From DASQPA01 sp963757335 (GTDB lineage: Bacteria; Acidobacteriota; Thermoanaerobaculia; Multivoradales; UBA5704), in assembly GCA_963757335.1 (NCBI GenBank), contig CAVWRJ010000011.1, positions 1-64,000 of the forward strand: a stretch of DNA of 64,000 nt, written 5' to 3'. Under the pieces are notes generated by a model. It had not been told where the DNA came from. It was given only the letters and a program-made list of their open reading frames with translations, and ran no database searches. Numbering within the stretch: position 1 is the stretch's first letter; the number at the start of each line of letters is the position of its first letter. A program made the position numbers and the translations under genes. Shown here piece by piece: positions 7,630 through 16,865 of the stretch.

Positions 7630-9600
7630 CTAACCGTCGCCCTCCGGCAGGGTCTTGAGCACCGCGCGCAGGGTGTCCAAGGTGATGGGCTTGGCCAGGA
7701 AGCCGTCCATGCCCGCCGCCTCGCAGGCTTCCCGGTCGGCGGCGAAGGCGTTGGCGGTCAGGGCCACCAGGCGCAGGTGCCTGCCGCCGCCGGCTGCTTC
7801 CCGGGCGCGGATGGTGCGGGCCACGGCCAGCCCGTCCAGCACCGGCATGTAGATGTCGAGCAGCACCAGGTCGTAGGCCGCGCGGGCGGTGGCCTCCACT
7901 GCCTCGACCCCGTTCTCCACGCACTCCACGGCGGTCCCCAGATGCTGCAGCATGGCCTGGACCACCTTCCGGTTCACCGGGTTGTCCTCCGCCACCAGGA
8001 CCCGCCGGCGGCTTAGGGCGGCTCCGGGCTGCGATGTCGGCGGGCCCGGCGGGCTCGACGAGATAGGCGGGACGGTCGCGGCCGAGACCGCAGCGTCCGC
8101 GACCGCGGGCTCGGAGACGAACGGCAGCCGGACCGTGAAGGTGCTGCCGCAGCCCGGGGCGCTCGCCACCGCGATCGTCCCGTCCATGGCCTCCAGCAGG
8201 CGGGCGGTGATCGCCAGACCCAGACCCGTGCCGCCGAAGCGCCGGGTCGTCGAGGCATCGCCCTGGGTGAAGGGCCGGAACAGGCGGGCGCGCTGGGCCT
8301 CGTCCATACCGATCCCGGTATCGCGGACCGCGATGGCGAGACACCCCTCTCCGCCGTCGCTGGCGGCGACCGTGACGGTGCCGCCGGGGGCGAACTTGAG
8401 AGCGTTGGAGACAAGGTTGAAAAGCACCTGGCGCATCCGTATGGGATCGGCCAGCACCCGGCGCGGTACCGCCTCGGGCCAGTCCAGGACCAGCGCCCCT
8501 CCCTGCTCGCTGACTTGGGAGCGGTACAGGGCCAAGGTGTCGGTCGCGGCGGCCCGGCCGTCGACCGGCAGCCGCTCCACCTCCAGGCGGCCAGCCTCGA
8601 TCTTGGCCCAGTCCAGGATGTCGTTGAGGATCGCCAGGAGCGTCTCGCCGGAGCGCCTTATGGTCTCGGCCTGGTCGCGCTGCTCGGGTGCCAAGGGACC
8701 CGAGGCCAGGAGGTCGGCCATGCCGATGACACCGTTTAAGGGAGTACGGATCTCGTGGCTCATGGCGGCCAGGAACTCGGACTTGGCCCGGTTCGCCCGC
8801 ACCGCCTCGTCGTGCTTCGTCACCAGCTCGGCGGTGCGGCGGTCGACGAACGTGGCGGCGATGGCAACCGCGATCATCACCGAGGTGACGACGGCGATCG
8901 CGAGGGCCATCCACTGCGGCTCGAACACGACCCTCGGGGACCCCATGCTGCCGGGGTAGAAGCGGGCGGCGTGCATGGCGGTGTAGTGCATGCAGGCCAC
9001 GGCGCAGCCCATGGCGCCGGCGCCGGCCAACTGGCGGAGAAAGGGGAACTTGGCGCCGCCGGGGAAGAACTTGACGTAAAGGGCTAAGGTGGCGAGCACG
9101 TGAGCGACCAAGATCGACAGGGCGAACAGGAGGGGCGCGTACCCCATCATGGCGTCCATGCGCATCGCTTCCATGCCGGTGTAGTGCATGCCCCCGATCC
9201 CCAACGCCATGAGCAGGCCGCCGACATTGAGCCGCCACCCCGAGATCCTGGCGCGGTCCATGAAATGAAGCGCCATGGCGCTCGCGAACACGGCGGGGAC
9301 CATCGAGAGGAGGGTAATCGTGAGGTCGTAGCTGACCGGAATCGGCAACGAGAAGGCGAGCATGCCGATGAAATGCATGGACCAGATGCCCGCGCCCATG
9401 GCGGCGGCGCCGGCGGCCAGCCACCGGCGACGGATTTGCGGCGAGGGCGCGCTCGCCATCCGCTCGACGACCTCGAGGGCGGCGTAGCCGCCCAAGGCGG
9501 CCACGAAGAAGGACAGCACCACCAGGAACGGGGTGTTGTAGGCCGCAGAAAGCTCCTGGCCCAAGTCGGCGTTGGGGGCGATGAACCTCCAGAAGAGCAT
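7630..9600 (-). CDS. MHYT-domain hybrid sensor histidine kinase
   Basis: 656 residues. The ATG at 9600 is chosen because CAGGAACCAAC precedes it and the MHYT membrane domain starts at once. The N-terminal ~250 residues hold seven predicted helices with three MHYT-type motifs (SMHFIGM, GMHYTGM, CMHYTAM); that family has been proposed to bind copper and sense O2, CO or NO. Then come a HisKA domain (phosphate-accepting His in MSHEIRTPLNG, ~280), an HATPase domain (DTGIGMD, GGTGLGL) and a C-terminal receiver (Asp in LLDIYMP, ~580). Autophosphorylation would pass phosphate to its own receiver and then probably to an Hpt protein. No partner regulator lies next to it. Convergent with the metalloprotease. 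Confidence 0.92.
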   Translation of the reverse strand: MLFWRFIAPNADLGQELSAAYNTPFLVVLSFFVAALGGYAALEVVERMASAPSPQIRRRWLAAGAAAMGAGIWSMHFIGMLAFSLPIPVSYDLTITLLSMVPAVFASAMALHFMDRARISGWRLNVGGLLMALGIGGMHYTGMEAMRMDAMMGYAPLLFALSILVAHVLATLALYVKFFPGGAKFPFLRQLAGAGAMGCAVACMHYTAMHAARFYPGSMGSPRVVFEPQWMALAIAVVTSVMIAVAIAATFVDRRTAELVTKHDEAVRANRAKSEFLAAMSHEIRTPLNGVIGMADLLASGPLAPEQRDQAETIRRSGETLLAILNDILDWAKIEAGRLEVERLPVDGRAAATDTLALYRSQVSEQGGALVLDWPEAVPRRVLADPIRMRQVLFNLVSNALKFAPGGTVTVAASDGGEGCLAIAVRDTGIGMDEAQRARLFRPFTQGDASTTRRFGGTGLGLAITARLLEAMDGTIAVASAPGCGSTFTVRLPFVSEPAVADAAVSAATVPPISSSPPGPPTSQPGAALSRRRVLVAEDNPVNRKVVQAMLQHLGTAVECVENGVEAVEATARAAYDLVLLDIYMPVLDGLAVARTIRAREAAGGGRHLRLVALTANAFAADREACEAAGMDGFLAKPITLDTLRAVLKTLPEGDG

Positions 9601-9721
9601 GTTGGTTCCTGAGACTCCGGCACGGTGAGAAAGCGGACCCATTCTACAGCGGGCGACTCAACCGGTGGCCGTCGCCACGCTTCAACCTCGGGGTGGCCGG
9701 CCCGAACGTGAGATACTTGAC

Positions 9722-9768
9722 CCCACGTTCACGCGGGAGATCGCCATGCAGAGCCTAAGTCAGGACCT
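9722..9768. repeat. 47-bp direct repeat: stray copy of the ADOP gene start
   Basis: This segment, CCCACGTTCACGCGGGAGAT through CAGGACCT, is identical to 10388-10434, which is the leader and first codons of the ADOP permease. The copy includes an ATG (9746) but runs into unrelated sequence after about eight codons. Confidence 0.9.
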
Positions 9769-9907
9769 TCTCCCAGGTCCGCCAGCGCCTGCCCTCGGAT
9801 TGGCAGGTCACCTTGGGTGCCGTGGATGGTTCGAGGACGGACGACATCCCGAAGCAGCTCGAAGCGAAATGGTTGCTGCAGCGGAACCCGATAGGACATC
9901 TGATCCA

Positions 9908-10288
9908 ATGCCTGACCTTGCCACGCTCTACCGTCCGGTGGGCCCCGCCGAGCTCGCGCTCATCGCGGCAAGTGGGTATCGCGCGTTTCCCCCACGTCTC
10001 CCCGAGCAGCCGATCTTTTATCCGGTCACGAACGAGGAGTATGCGGTGCAGATCGCCCGCGACTGGAATGTGCAAGCGTCAGACGCTGGCTACGTCACGC
10101 GGTTTCGACTGCCCGTCGCCTTTCTCGCCCGCTACCCGGTCCAGAGGGTCGGTGGCGCCGCGCATACCGAGCTGTGGGTGCCGGCCGAGGAACTCGAGGA
10201 ATTCAATCGGCAGATTGTCGGTCTGATCGAAGTCGTTCGGGAATTCGGACGGGATGGCGAGGTCAGGCTTCCTGCATCAGCCACCTAA
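9908..10288 (+). CDS. Small conserved protein ('ADP-ribosylation/crystallin J1' name family)
   Basis: 126 residues from the ATG at 9908, starting MPDLATLYRPVGPAELAL. It matches from memory a widespread small family annotated 'ADP-ribosylation/crystallin J1', with the conserved stretches PPRLPEQPIFYPVTNEEYA, VTRF, VGG and ELWVPAEELEEFN. The function of the family is not established, and the name should not be read as evidence of ADP-ribosylation. The upstream reading frame to the copied ADOP ATG (9746) is open but not conserved. The gene sits between two copies of the ADOP gene start, so it appears to be an insertion. Confidence 0.7.
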   Translation: MPDLATLYRPVGPAELALIAASGYRAFPPRLPEQPIFYPVTNEEYAVQIARDWNVQASDAGYVTRFRLPVAFLARYPVQRVGGAAHTELWVPAEELEEFNRQIVGLIEVVREFGRDGEVRLPASAT

Positions 10289-10347
10289 CGACGGAGCGCG
10301 GGGTCCGCCACCTCGGCGGATGAGAAGGGGTTCGGAAAGCGGAAAAC

Positions 10348-10377
10348 TTGCAACCTCAGAGACCCCGCTCATATATG
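10348..10377 (+). promoter_or_regulatory. Candidate promoter of the ADOP permease
   Basis: TTGCAA (10348-10353) and TATATG (10372-10377) are separated by 18 bases and lie 34 bases before the ATG at 10412. The match to sigma-70-type boxes is moderate. Confidence 0.4.
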
Positions 10378-10387
10378 AGAGACTAGT

Positions 10388-10434
10388 CCCACGTTCACGC
10401 GGGAGATCGCCATGCAGAGCCTAAGTCAGGACCT
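10388..10434. repeat. 47-bp direct repeat: native start of the ADOP gene
   Basis: Identical to 9722-9768. This copy continues into the full permease gene. The two copies frame the small gene at 9908-10288. Confidence 0.9.
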
Positions 10435-12892
10435 CGTCTTCGCCCTTCGCCAGCTGCGCCGGAACCCGGGGTTCGCCGCCGCCACCGTGCTCACCCTGGC
10501 GCTCGGCATCGGCGCCAACACGGCGATCTTCAGCATCGTCTCGGGAGTCCTTCTCCATCCGCTGCCCTACAGCGGCGGCGAGCGGCTGGTCCAGATCAAG
10601 CACGGCCAGCCCGGCCCCGGGCCGGAGACCGTCTACTTCTCGGTCCCCGAGCTCGCCGACTACCGGGCCCAGAGCCGGGCTCTCGCGAGCTGGATGGAGT
10701 ACCACTCGATGTCCTTCATCCTCTTGGGCTACGGCGACCCGGACCGGGTGAAGACCGGGGTCGTCTCGACCAACGCCTTCGAAGTCCTGGGGGTCCGGCC
10801 GGTGCTCGGGCGGCCGTTCCGGTCGGACGACGAGAAGCCGGGTGCCCCGCCGGTCCTCCTCCTCTCCGATCACTACTGGCGCTCCCGGATCGGCGGCGAC
10901 CCGGCGATCGTCGGCCGCACCCTGCGGATGAACGACAAGCCGATCACGGTCGTCGGGGTGCTCCCGCCGCTCCCCCCCTTCCCCGGTGACGACGACGTCT
11001 ACATGCCGACCTCGGCCTGCCCCTTCCGCTCCAGCGAGCGCCTGATCCACAACCGGTCGGCGCGGCTCATCAGCCTCTTCGGCCGCCTGCCGCCGGGGGG
11101 CACGCTCGCCGCGGCGCAGACGGAAGTGACCGGGCTCGTCGGCCGCCTCCGCCGGGAGCACCCGGAGTCCTATCCCACCGAGGCCGAGGCGGCGCTCGCC
11201 ATCGTCCCCGCCCAGGACCAGCTCCTCGGGAGCTTCCGGCCGACCCTCTTCCTCCTCCTCGGCACCGTCGGGCTCGTCCTCCTCATCGCCTGCGCCAACG
11301 TCGGCAACCTCGCCCTCGCCCGCCTCCTCGCCCGCGAGCGGGAGGTGGTGCTGCGCTCGGCCCTGGGGGCCGGCCGCAGCCGCCTGGTCCGCCAGCTGCT
11401 CACCGAGAGCACCGTGCTGGCGCTCGCCGGCGGTCTCCTCGGGCTCCTCTTCGCGGCCCTGGGCCGGAGTCTCCTCGTCGCCTTCGCGGCGCGCTTCACC
11501 CCGCTCGCGGCGGGGATTGGCATCGACTCTCGGGTGCTCGCCTTCACCTTCGCGATCTCGCTCCTGGCCGGCCTCGCCTTCGGGCTCCTGCCCGCCCTCC
11601 ATGCCACCCGGCGGGACCTGTCGACGGTGCTCAAGGAAAGTGGCGGACACGCCACCCTGGGCCGCAGCCGGCACCGCTTCCGCAATGCCTTGGTCGTCCT
11701 CCAGGTCGCCGTCTCCTTCATGCTGCTGATCGCGGCCGGGCTCACCGTGCGGAGCTCGTTCGCGCTGTCGCGGGTCGACGCCGGCTTCGCCGACAGAAAC
11801 GTGCTGACGGCGACGATCGCCCTCCCCTTCTCCCGCTATAAGGGAGCGCAGAAGACGATCGACTTCTTCGGCGCCCTCCTCCCCCGGGTCCAGGCGCTCC
11901 CCGGCGTCCGCTCCGCCGGCCTCGGCAGCTCGGTGCCACTCACCGGGACCCAGTTCGCGCCCACCTACCAGATCGAGGGCCAGGTGTCTGGCTCTGCCGG
12001 CACTGCCGGCAGTACCGGCAGAGCCGGCCAGCCCGAGCTCCGGGCGGCATTCCACGTCGCGACCCCTGAGTATTTCCGCACCCTGGGCATCCCGCTCGTC
12101 GCCGGGCGGGGCATCCTGCCGAGCGACGACGCCAAGGGTCTCAAGGTCGCGGTCGTCAACCGGTCCATGGCGCGCCACGCCTGGGGCGGCGAGAACCCGA
12201 TCGGCAAGCGAATCTCGCTGCCGGGCAGCGGAACAGGCGTCTCCTGGTTGACCGTCGTCGGGGTCGTCGGGGACGTCAAGATGGAGGGGCTGGGAGAGAT
12301 CGCCGGGAGCACCGGGAGCGATGCCTTCTATCTCCCCTTCGTCCAGTCCGGAGGGGGCACCATGAACCTCTTCGTGCACACCGGGGCGAACCCGCTGGCG
12401 CTCCTGCCGGCGATCCGCCAGAGCGTCCGCGAGATCGATCCGGATCAGCCGGTCTCGGACGTCCTCACCCTGGAGCAGGTGCGCGGCGACTCGGTCGCGC
12501 CGTCCCGGCTGACCGCCGTCCTCCTCCTCCTCTTCGGCACCCTGGCGTTCGTCGTCACCGCCATGGGGTTGGCGGCGGTGATCGCCTTCTCGGTGACCGA
12601 GCGCACCCAGGAGATCGGCATCCGCGCCGCCCTCGGGGCCGAGCGTTGGCAGGTGCTCGCGCTCGTCGTCCGCCACGCTCTCGCCCTCGTCCTCACCGGC
12701 CTGGCCTTGGGGATTGCGGGAGCGCTCGCCGCCTCTCGCCTCCTGTCGAGCCTGCTCTTCGGCATCGGACCGACCGATCCCGCGACCTTCGCGGTGGCGG
12801 CGTTCCTCCTCCTCGCGGTGGTCGGTGTCGCGTGTTACCTGCCGGCCCGGCGGGCGGTGGGCATCGATCCGAGCCTGGCTCTGCGCTCTTGA
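10412..12892 (+). CDS. ADOP-family ABC transporter permease (MacB/FtsX type)
   Basis: 826 residues with the ADOP layout: an N-terminal ~20-residue tag (MQSLSQDLVFALRQLRRNPG), a first membrane helix (LTLALGIGANTAIFSIV), a MacB-type periplasmic domain, FtsX membrane segments at ~280-400, then a second half repeating helix, periplasmic domain and FtsX. 'Acidobacterial duplicated orphan permeases' occur in many copies per genome, usually without their own ATPase, and none is seen here. Substrate unknown. A short Ser-Gly-Thr-rich insert (near residue 530) lies in the second periplasmic domain. Convergent with the YedY-like gene, with a 4-base gap. Confidence 0.9.
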   Translation: MQSLSQDLVFALRQLRRNPGFAAATVLTLALGIGANTAIFSIVSGVLLHPLPYSGGERLVQIKHGQPGPGPETVYFSVPELADYRAQSRALASWMEYHSMSFILLGYGDPDRVKTGVVSTNAFEVLGVRPVLGRPFRSDDEKPGAPPVLLLSDHYWRSRIGGDPAIVGRTLRMNDKPITVVGVLPPLPPFPGDDDVYMPTSACPFRSSERLIHNRSARLISLFGRLPPGGTLAAAQTEVTGLVGRLRREHPESYPTEAEAALAIVPAQDQLLGSFRPTLFLLLGTVGLVLLIACANVGNLALARLLAREREVVLRSALGAGRSRLVRQLLTESTVLALAGGLLGLLFAALGRSLLVAFAARFTPLAAGIGIDSRVLAFTFAISLLAGLAFGLLPALHATRRDLSTVLKESGGHATLGRSRHRFRNALVVLQVAVSFMLLIAAGLTVRSSFALSRVDAGFADRNVLTATIALPFSRYKGAQKTIDFFGALLPRVQALPGVRSAGLGSSVPLTGTQFAPTYQIEGQVSGSAGTAGSTGRAGQPELRAAFHVATPEYFRTLGIPLVAGRGILPSDDAKGLKVAVVNRSMARHAWGGENPIGKRISLPGSGTGVSWLTVVGVVGDVKMEGLGEIAGSTGSDAFYLPFVQSGGGTMNLFVHTGANPLALLPAIRQSVREIDPDQPVSDVLTLEQVRGDSVAPSRLTAVLLLLFGTLAFVVTAMGLAAVIAFSVTERTQEIGIRAALGAERWQVLALVVRHALALVLTGLALGIAGALAASRLLSSLLFGIGPTDPATFAVAAFLLLAVVGVACYLPARRAVGIDPSLALRS

Positions 12893-12896
12893 GAGC

Positions 12897-13640
12897 CTAG
12901 ATCCCGCCCAGCCAGGGGTAGCCCTGGTCCTCCCAGTAGCCGCCCGGCCGTTCGGCGGTGAAGGTCATGCCGGTCAGGTACTTGGTGAGCTTGTAGCCGA
13001 GCTTGATCGGCGAGTAGACGCGGAGCGGGGCGCCGTGGTCGGCGGCGAGCGGCCGGTCGTTCCAGGCGTAGGCGAGGATCGTCTGCGGGTGCAGGGCGCT
13101 CTTTAAATCCCAGCCGTTCGAGTAGTCGGAGTCGAAAGTGTCGAAGCGGATGTAGCGCGCCGCGGGCTTCGGCTGGACCATGGCGATCACCGAGGAGACC
13201 GGCACGCCGGTCCAGGTGCCGATCGCCGTCCAGCCCTCGACGCAGTGATGCTTGACCGTGTAGGTGATCCGCGGCAGGGCCTGGAGCATTTGCACGGTGA
13301 ACTCGGTCGGCTTGTCGACCAGGCCGCCGACGTCGAGCGACCAGTCCTCGTCGGGAGTGGGGAGCGGCTGGGTGAGGGCGTAGGCCGGGAAGGCATTCTC
13401 CGGAGTGCGGGCGCTCTTCGGGTACTGGCGCGCCAGGCGGCCGTCGGAGAGGAAGATCTTCTCCCCTACCCAGTCGTTCAGGCGCGAGAAGCCGCCGAGG
13501 GTGGGGGCCAGGGGCTTCCCGCCGTCCCAGCCGCAGGCGGCGAGGAGCGAGGCCGGGCCGGCGGCGAGCCCCAGGCGGAGGAGGTCGCGGCGCGACAGGC
13601 GGCCCTTCTTGTCGTCCGGGTTGTCGTTCTTATCAGCCAT
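12897..13640 (-). CDS. YedY/sulfite-oxidase-like molybdopterin oxidoreductase
   Basis: 247 residues. The N-terminus has a Tat signal (SRRDLLRLGLAA) that runs into a lipobox-like LAAC, so export in folded state and possible lipid anchoring are predicted. The cysteine in KHHCVEGW (~135) is the expected molybdenum ligand, and the rest fits the MsrP/sulfite-oxidase fold (YPWLGG end). In proteobacteria MsrP repairs oxidised methionine in periplasmic proteins with electrons from MsrQ. Here the partner is a cytochrome b of another type, overlapping by 8 bases. The substrate is therefore open. Second gene of a two-gene operon. Confidence 0.88.
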   Translation of the reverse strand: MADKNDNPDDKKGRLSRRDLLRLGLAAGPASLLAACGWDGGKPLAPTLGGFSRLNDWVGEKIFLSDGRLARQYPKSARTPENAFPAYALTQPLPTPDEDWSLDVGGLVDKPTEFTVQMLQALPRITYTVKHHCVEGWTAIGTWTGVPVSSVIAMVQPKPAARYIRFDTFDSDYSNGWDLKSALHPQTILAYAWNDRPLAADHGAPLRVYSPIKLGYKLTKYLTGMTFTAERPGGYWEDQGYPWLGGI

Positions 13641-14352
13641 GGCTCGGAAATCTCCCGCGGTACCAGCCGGTGATCATGGCCCGCAGCGAGGCGGGGTCGA
13701 CCAGTAAGACCAGGGCGACATGCCCCAGGGTGAAGGCGACGAAGAGCCAGACCGCCCAGAAGTGCCAGTAGCGGGCGAGCTCGTAGCCGCCGAAGAGGAA
13801 GGTCAGCCAGCCGAGCTGGACCGGTTTGTAGATGGCAAAGCCGGTGAGGACAGAGAGCACCCCGAGGAGGAAGATCGCCGTGTAGCCCCCCTTCTGGAGG
13901 GGGTTGTGCTTGCCCTGCGGCGGGTGCTCCTTCCTCAGGCGGAGGTAGTAGAGCTGCATCTGGATGGCGCCCGGGATATCCCTGGGCAGGAAGAGGATCG
14001 TCCGCCACTCCCCCGAGACCGCCATGTAGAGGAAGTAGAGGAGCCCGCAGGCGACGAACGGCCAGGCGAGGGCGAAGTGCCAGTTGAGGCCGCCGGCGAG
14101 CCAGCCGCCGAGGGTCGACCAGCCGGGGAGCGGCCGGCCGTCCACCGGGTTCGGCAGGTAGCGGTGGCCGCGTGGCCCAAAGTGGGTGAAGGCACCGTAG
14201 ATCTGGAGGCCGCTCGAGATCATCCCGAAGAGAAGGACGGCGCTCGCCCAGTGTGTCACTCGCACGATCCAGTGGTGGCGCTTGACGAGCGGGCGCGGGC
14301 CCGCGGTCACCCGGTCTCCGGCTTGCGGTCGTTCTGCGGCTAGGGTCGCCAT
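13633..14352 (-). CDS. Cytochrome b561-like membrane electron donor
   Basis: 239 residues. The ATG at 14352 follows GAGAGGAGGAGC, and upstream frame sequence is not conserved. Four to five membrane segments are visible, with likely haem histidines in HHWIVRVTHW, NWHFALAW, YWHFWAVW and TLGHVAL. It resembles the cytochrome b subunits of Ni/Fe hydrogenase and formate dehydrogenase (b561 superfamily). It probably moves electrons from the quinone pool to the exported YedY-like enzyme encoded directly downstream. Confidence 0.88.
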   Translation of the reverse strand: MATLAAERPQAGDRVTAGPRPLVKRHHWIVRVTHWASAVLLFGMISSGLQIYGAFTHFGPRGHRYLPNPVDGRPLPGWSTLGGWLAGGLNWHFALAWPFVACGLLYFLYMAVSGEWRTILFLPRDIPGAIQMQLYYLRLRKEHPPQGKHNPLQKGGYTAIFLLGVLSVLTGFAIYKPVQLGWLTFLFGGYELARYWHFWAVWLFVAFTLGHVALVLLVDPASLRAMITGWYRGRFPSHG

Positions 14353-14511
14353 GCTCCTCCTCTCGTTTGCGGGAACTCTGCGATCATACAGCCATCTACG
14401 GACGGCGGCAGGCAGCCGGTTCTGGCGGGGGAGGGAGGGCCCAGGATCCGCGCGCCTGAAACTCGCCGCCGCTCCGGAACGTAAATGCAGCAACCGCGGA
14501 GGACGTACCCC

Positions 14512-16062
14512 ATGCAGCGATCGACGACGCGCCAGCTCTTCTCCCTTCACCGCCCCGCCCTCGCCCTCCTCCTCGCTCTCGCCGGCGGGATCGCGGCGCT
14601 TTCCGGGGCCGCCGCGGCCGCCGCCGAGCCGGCTCCGGGCACTCCGGGGGGGAAACCGCCGCGCCTGGTCCGCCAGCGGCTCACCCCCTGCCATGTCCCC
14701 GACCTTGCCGAGGAGGTCCTCTGCGGGACTCTTCCCGTGTGGGAGAACCGGGGGACGAAGAGCGGCCGGAAGATCTCGCTCAACATCGTCGTCCTGCCGG
14801 CCAAGAGCCCCGACCCCGTGCCCGATCCCTTCGTCTTCCTCGATGGCGGCCCCGGCGAGCCGGCCACCGGCGCCGCCTCCGGGCTGGCCGACTTCCTCCC
14901 CGGTCTGCGCAGCCAGCGCGACATCCTCCTCGTCGACCAGCGCGGCACCGGCCATTCGCACCCCTTGAGCTGCGCCCAGCCGGGGAGCGAGGCGGACCTC
15001 CAGGGCTATCTGCACGACCTCTTCCCCCTGGACACTCTCCGCGCCTGTCTTAAGAAGCTCGACGCCGACCCCACCCTCTACTCCTCCGACCCCGCGGCGG
15101 ACGACCTCGACGAGGTGCGGGCCTACCTCGGCTACGAGCGCTTGAACCTCCTCGGCGGCTCCTACGGCACCCGCGCCGCCCAGGTCTACATGCGCCGGCA
15201 CCCCGAGCACGTGCGGAGCGTGATCCTGGACGGCTACGTGACCATGGACGCCCGGATGCCGCTCTACATCGCCCGCCAGTCGCAGGTGGCGCTCGATAAG
15301 CTGTTCGACGACTGTGCCGACGACGACGCCTGCCGCACCGCCTTCCCCGACCCGCGAGGCGAGCTCAAAGCGATCCTCGCGCGCTTCGACCGGGGCCCGG
15401 TGCGCGGCACGATCCCCCATCCCAAGACCGGCAAGCCGGTCGCGCTCTCGCTGTCGAAAAGCTCGTTCACGACCGCCTTCCGCTCCATGCAGTACAGCCC
15501 CGGATCGGCGGTCCGCCTGCCGCTCTACATCCACCGCGCCTACCAGGGCGACTGGGCGCCCTTCCTCCGCCAGGCGGTGGGCTACTTCGCCGACCCCGAC
15601 TGGTCGATCGGGCTCTATCTTTCCGTCGTCTGCGCCGAGGACACCGCGCGGATCGACCCCGCGGTCGTGGCGCGGGAGACCGCCGGCACCTACCTGGGGG
15701 ACGACCGGGTCCGCCAGCAGGTGGCGGCCTGCGCGTTCTGGCCGGCGGCGAAGCTCCCGGCGGAGTTCTGGGAGCCGGTGCGCTCGGTGGCCCCGGTGCT
15801 CCTCCTCTCCGGCTGGCTCGATCCCGCCACCCCGCCGGAGGGGTCGGCGGAAGCGGCGCGGAACTTCCCCAACAGCACCCGGGTCGTCCTCCGCGACGGC
15901 GCCCACGGCGACGATGGCCTCGCCCACCAGGAGTGCAAGGTCCGTTTGATCGAGGACTTCGTTACGAACGGCAGCGGGATCGGGCTCGACACCAGCTGTG
16001 TCCACGCCATGAAGCGGCCGCCCTTCGCCCTCACCCTGGAGGCGCCCCCCGCCGGCGGTTGA
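14512..16062 (+). CDS. Secreted alpha/beta hydrolase, S33/TAP-like peptidase
   Basis: 516 residues from the ATG at 14512, preceded by GGAGGACGTACCCC; an ATG nine codons earlier is less well placed. A signal peptide (ALALLLALAGGIAALSGAAAA) is followed by the oxyanion segment DGGPGEPATG, the nucleophile elbow GGSYGTR (Ser ~ 222) and a C-terminal TAP-like domain with the acid in SGWLDPATPP and the His in DGAHGDD. Family members cut amino-terminal tripeptides or proline peptides. Likely periplasmic or extracellular. Divergent from the cytochrome b gene. Confidence 0.88.
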   Translation: MQRSTTRQLFSLHRPALALLLALAGGIAALSGAAAAAAEPAPGTPGGKPPRLVRQRLTPCHVPDLAEEVLCGTLPVWENRGTKSGRKISLNIVVLPAKSPDPVPDPFVFLDGGPGEPATGAASGLADFLPGLRSQRDILLVDQRGTGHSHPLSCAQPGSEADLQGYLHDLFPLDTLRACLKKLDADPTLYSSDPAADDLDEVRAYLGYERLNLLGGSYGTRAAQVYMRRHPEHVRSVILDGYVTMDARMPLYIARQSQVALDKLFDDCADDDACRTAFPDPRGELKAILARFDRGPVRGTIPHPKTGKPVALSLSKSSFTTAFRSMQYSPGSAVRLPLYIHRAYQGDWAPFLRQAVGYFADPDWSIGLYLSVVCAEDTARIDPAVVARETAGTYLGDDRVRQQVAACAFWPAAKLPAEFWEPVRSVAPVLLLSGWLDPATPPEGSAEAARNFPNSTRVVLRDGAHGDDGLAHQECKVRLIEDFVTNGSGIGLDTSCVHAMKRPPFALTLEAPPAGG

Positions 16063-16092
16063 GAAGGATCCACTTTCTGCTTAGTAAATGCG

Positions 16093-16110
16093 GGCGCTCC
16101 TCGGAGCGCC
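16093..16110. other. 18-bp palindrome after the hydrolase gene
   Basis: GGCGCTCC-TC-GGAGCGCC has perfect 8-bp arms around a 2-base centre. No T-run follows on either strand, so it is not a standard intrinsic terminator. It could be an operator for the gene at 16258 or a protein-binding site. Confidence 0.5.
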
Positions 16111-16257
16111 GACTGCGCTATACTGTCGCCAGTCGTAGTCACAAACCATGGAACAGCCCCGCGTCCGGAGAGCCGGCGAGGGCGTCGCAGTGGGGGGATC
16201 GGCCCGTCCGCTGGCGGATCTCCTCTTAACCGCCGAACTTATGGGGTAGAAGTCAAG

Positions 16258-16839
16258 ATGGCACAGTTCAAAGCGTTTCGACCGGATGTTGAAGTAGAAG
16301 GCGCCGTCGTCCTTTCCGTCGTCGAGGGCATGGGCGAATTCCGTACCATGGCCGAGGCGATCCTCGCCCAGCACGGCATCCGCAAGCCCCAGGGCGATCA
16401 ATGGTACCCGCAGCAGCCCTGGCTCGATTCCTTCAAGACCATCTCCGACAAGATCGGCCCGCGCACGCTCTTCGCCATCGGCAAGAAGATCCTGGAGGCT
16501 GTGGAGTGGCCGGACTGGATCAACAGCCTGGAGACCGGCATGAAGGCGATCGACATCAACTACCATATGCGCCACCGCATCAACGGCGCGATCCTGTTCA
16601 ACCCGAAGACGGGCGAGCTGACGCCCGGGATCGGCCACTACACCTTCGAGGGTATGAACAGCGAGACCTCGGCGTCGATGCTGTGCAACAACCCCTACCC
16701 CTCCGAGTTCGACCGCGGCATCATCACCGCCATGGGCCGCCGCTTCAAGCCGAACCTCGAGGTGAAGCTCGACCCCAACAAGCCGAGCCGTCCCAAGGGG
16801 GCCGACTCCTGCACCTACATCATCGAGTGGCCGCTCTGA
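16258..16839 (+). CDS. Conserved protein of unknown function, possibly 4VR/haem-sensor-like
   Basis: 193 residues, no signal peptide or membrane segment. Not firmly recognised. The C-terminal half has CNNPYPSEFDRGII and ends GADSCTYIIEW. Such a G-x-x-x-C-x-Y/F-x-I ending is common in small-molecule-binding 4-vinyl-reductase-like sensor domains, so a ligand-binding role is a guess. WYPQQPWLDSF and HYTFEGM are further distinctive motifs. It stands alone, after a palindrome (16093) and before a strong hairpin. Confidence 0.65.
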   Translation: MAQFKAFRPDVEVEGAVVLSVVEGMGEFRTMAEAILAQHGIRKPQGDQWYPQQPWLDSFKTISDKIGPRTLFAIGKKILEAVEWPDWINSLETGMKAIDINYHMRHRINGAILFNPKTGELTPGIGHYTFEGMNSETSASMLCNNPYPSEFDRGIITAMGRRFKPNLEVKLDPNKPSRPKGADSCTYIIEWPL

Positions 16840-16865
16840 TCGGCCGCGAGTGACGTCAAGGGCCT

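Noticed and set aside
14353..16005. N-terminal extension of the cytochrome b frame to 790 codons
   Set aside because: Antisense to the S33 hydrolase; the ATG at 14352 has a strong ribosome site and starts the family sequence.
16093..16110. Intrinsic terminator for the S33 hydrolase
   Set aside because: Loop of two bases and no T-run; better described as a palindrome.
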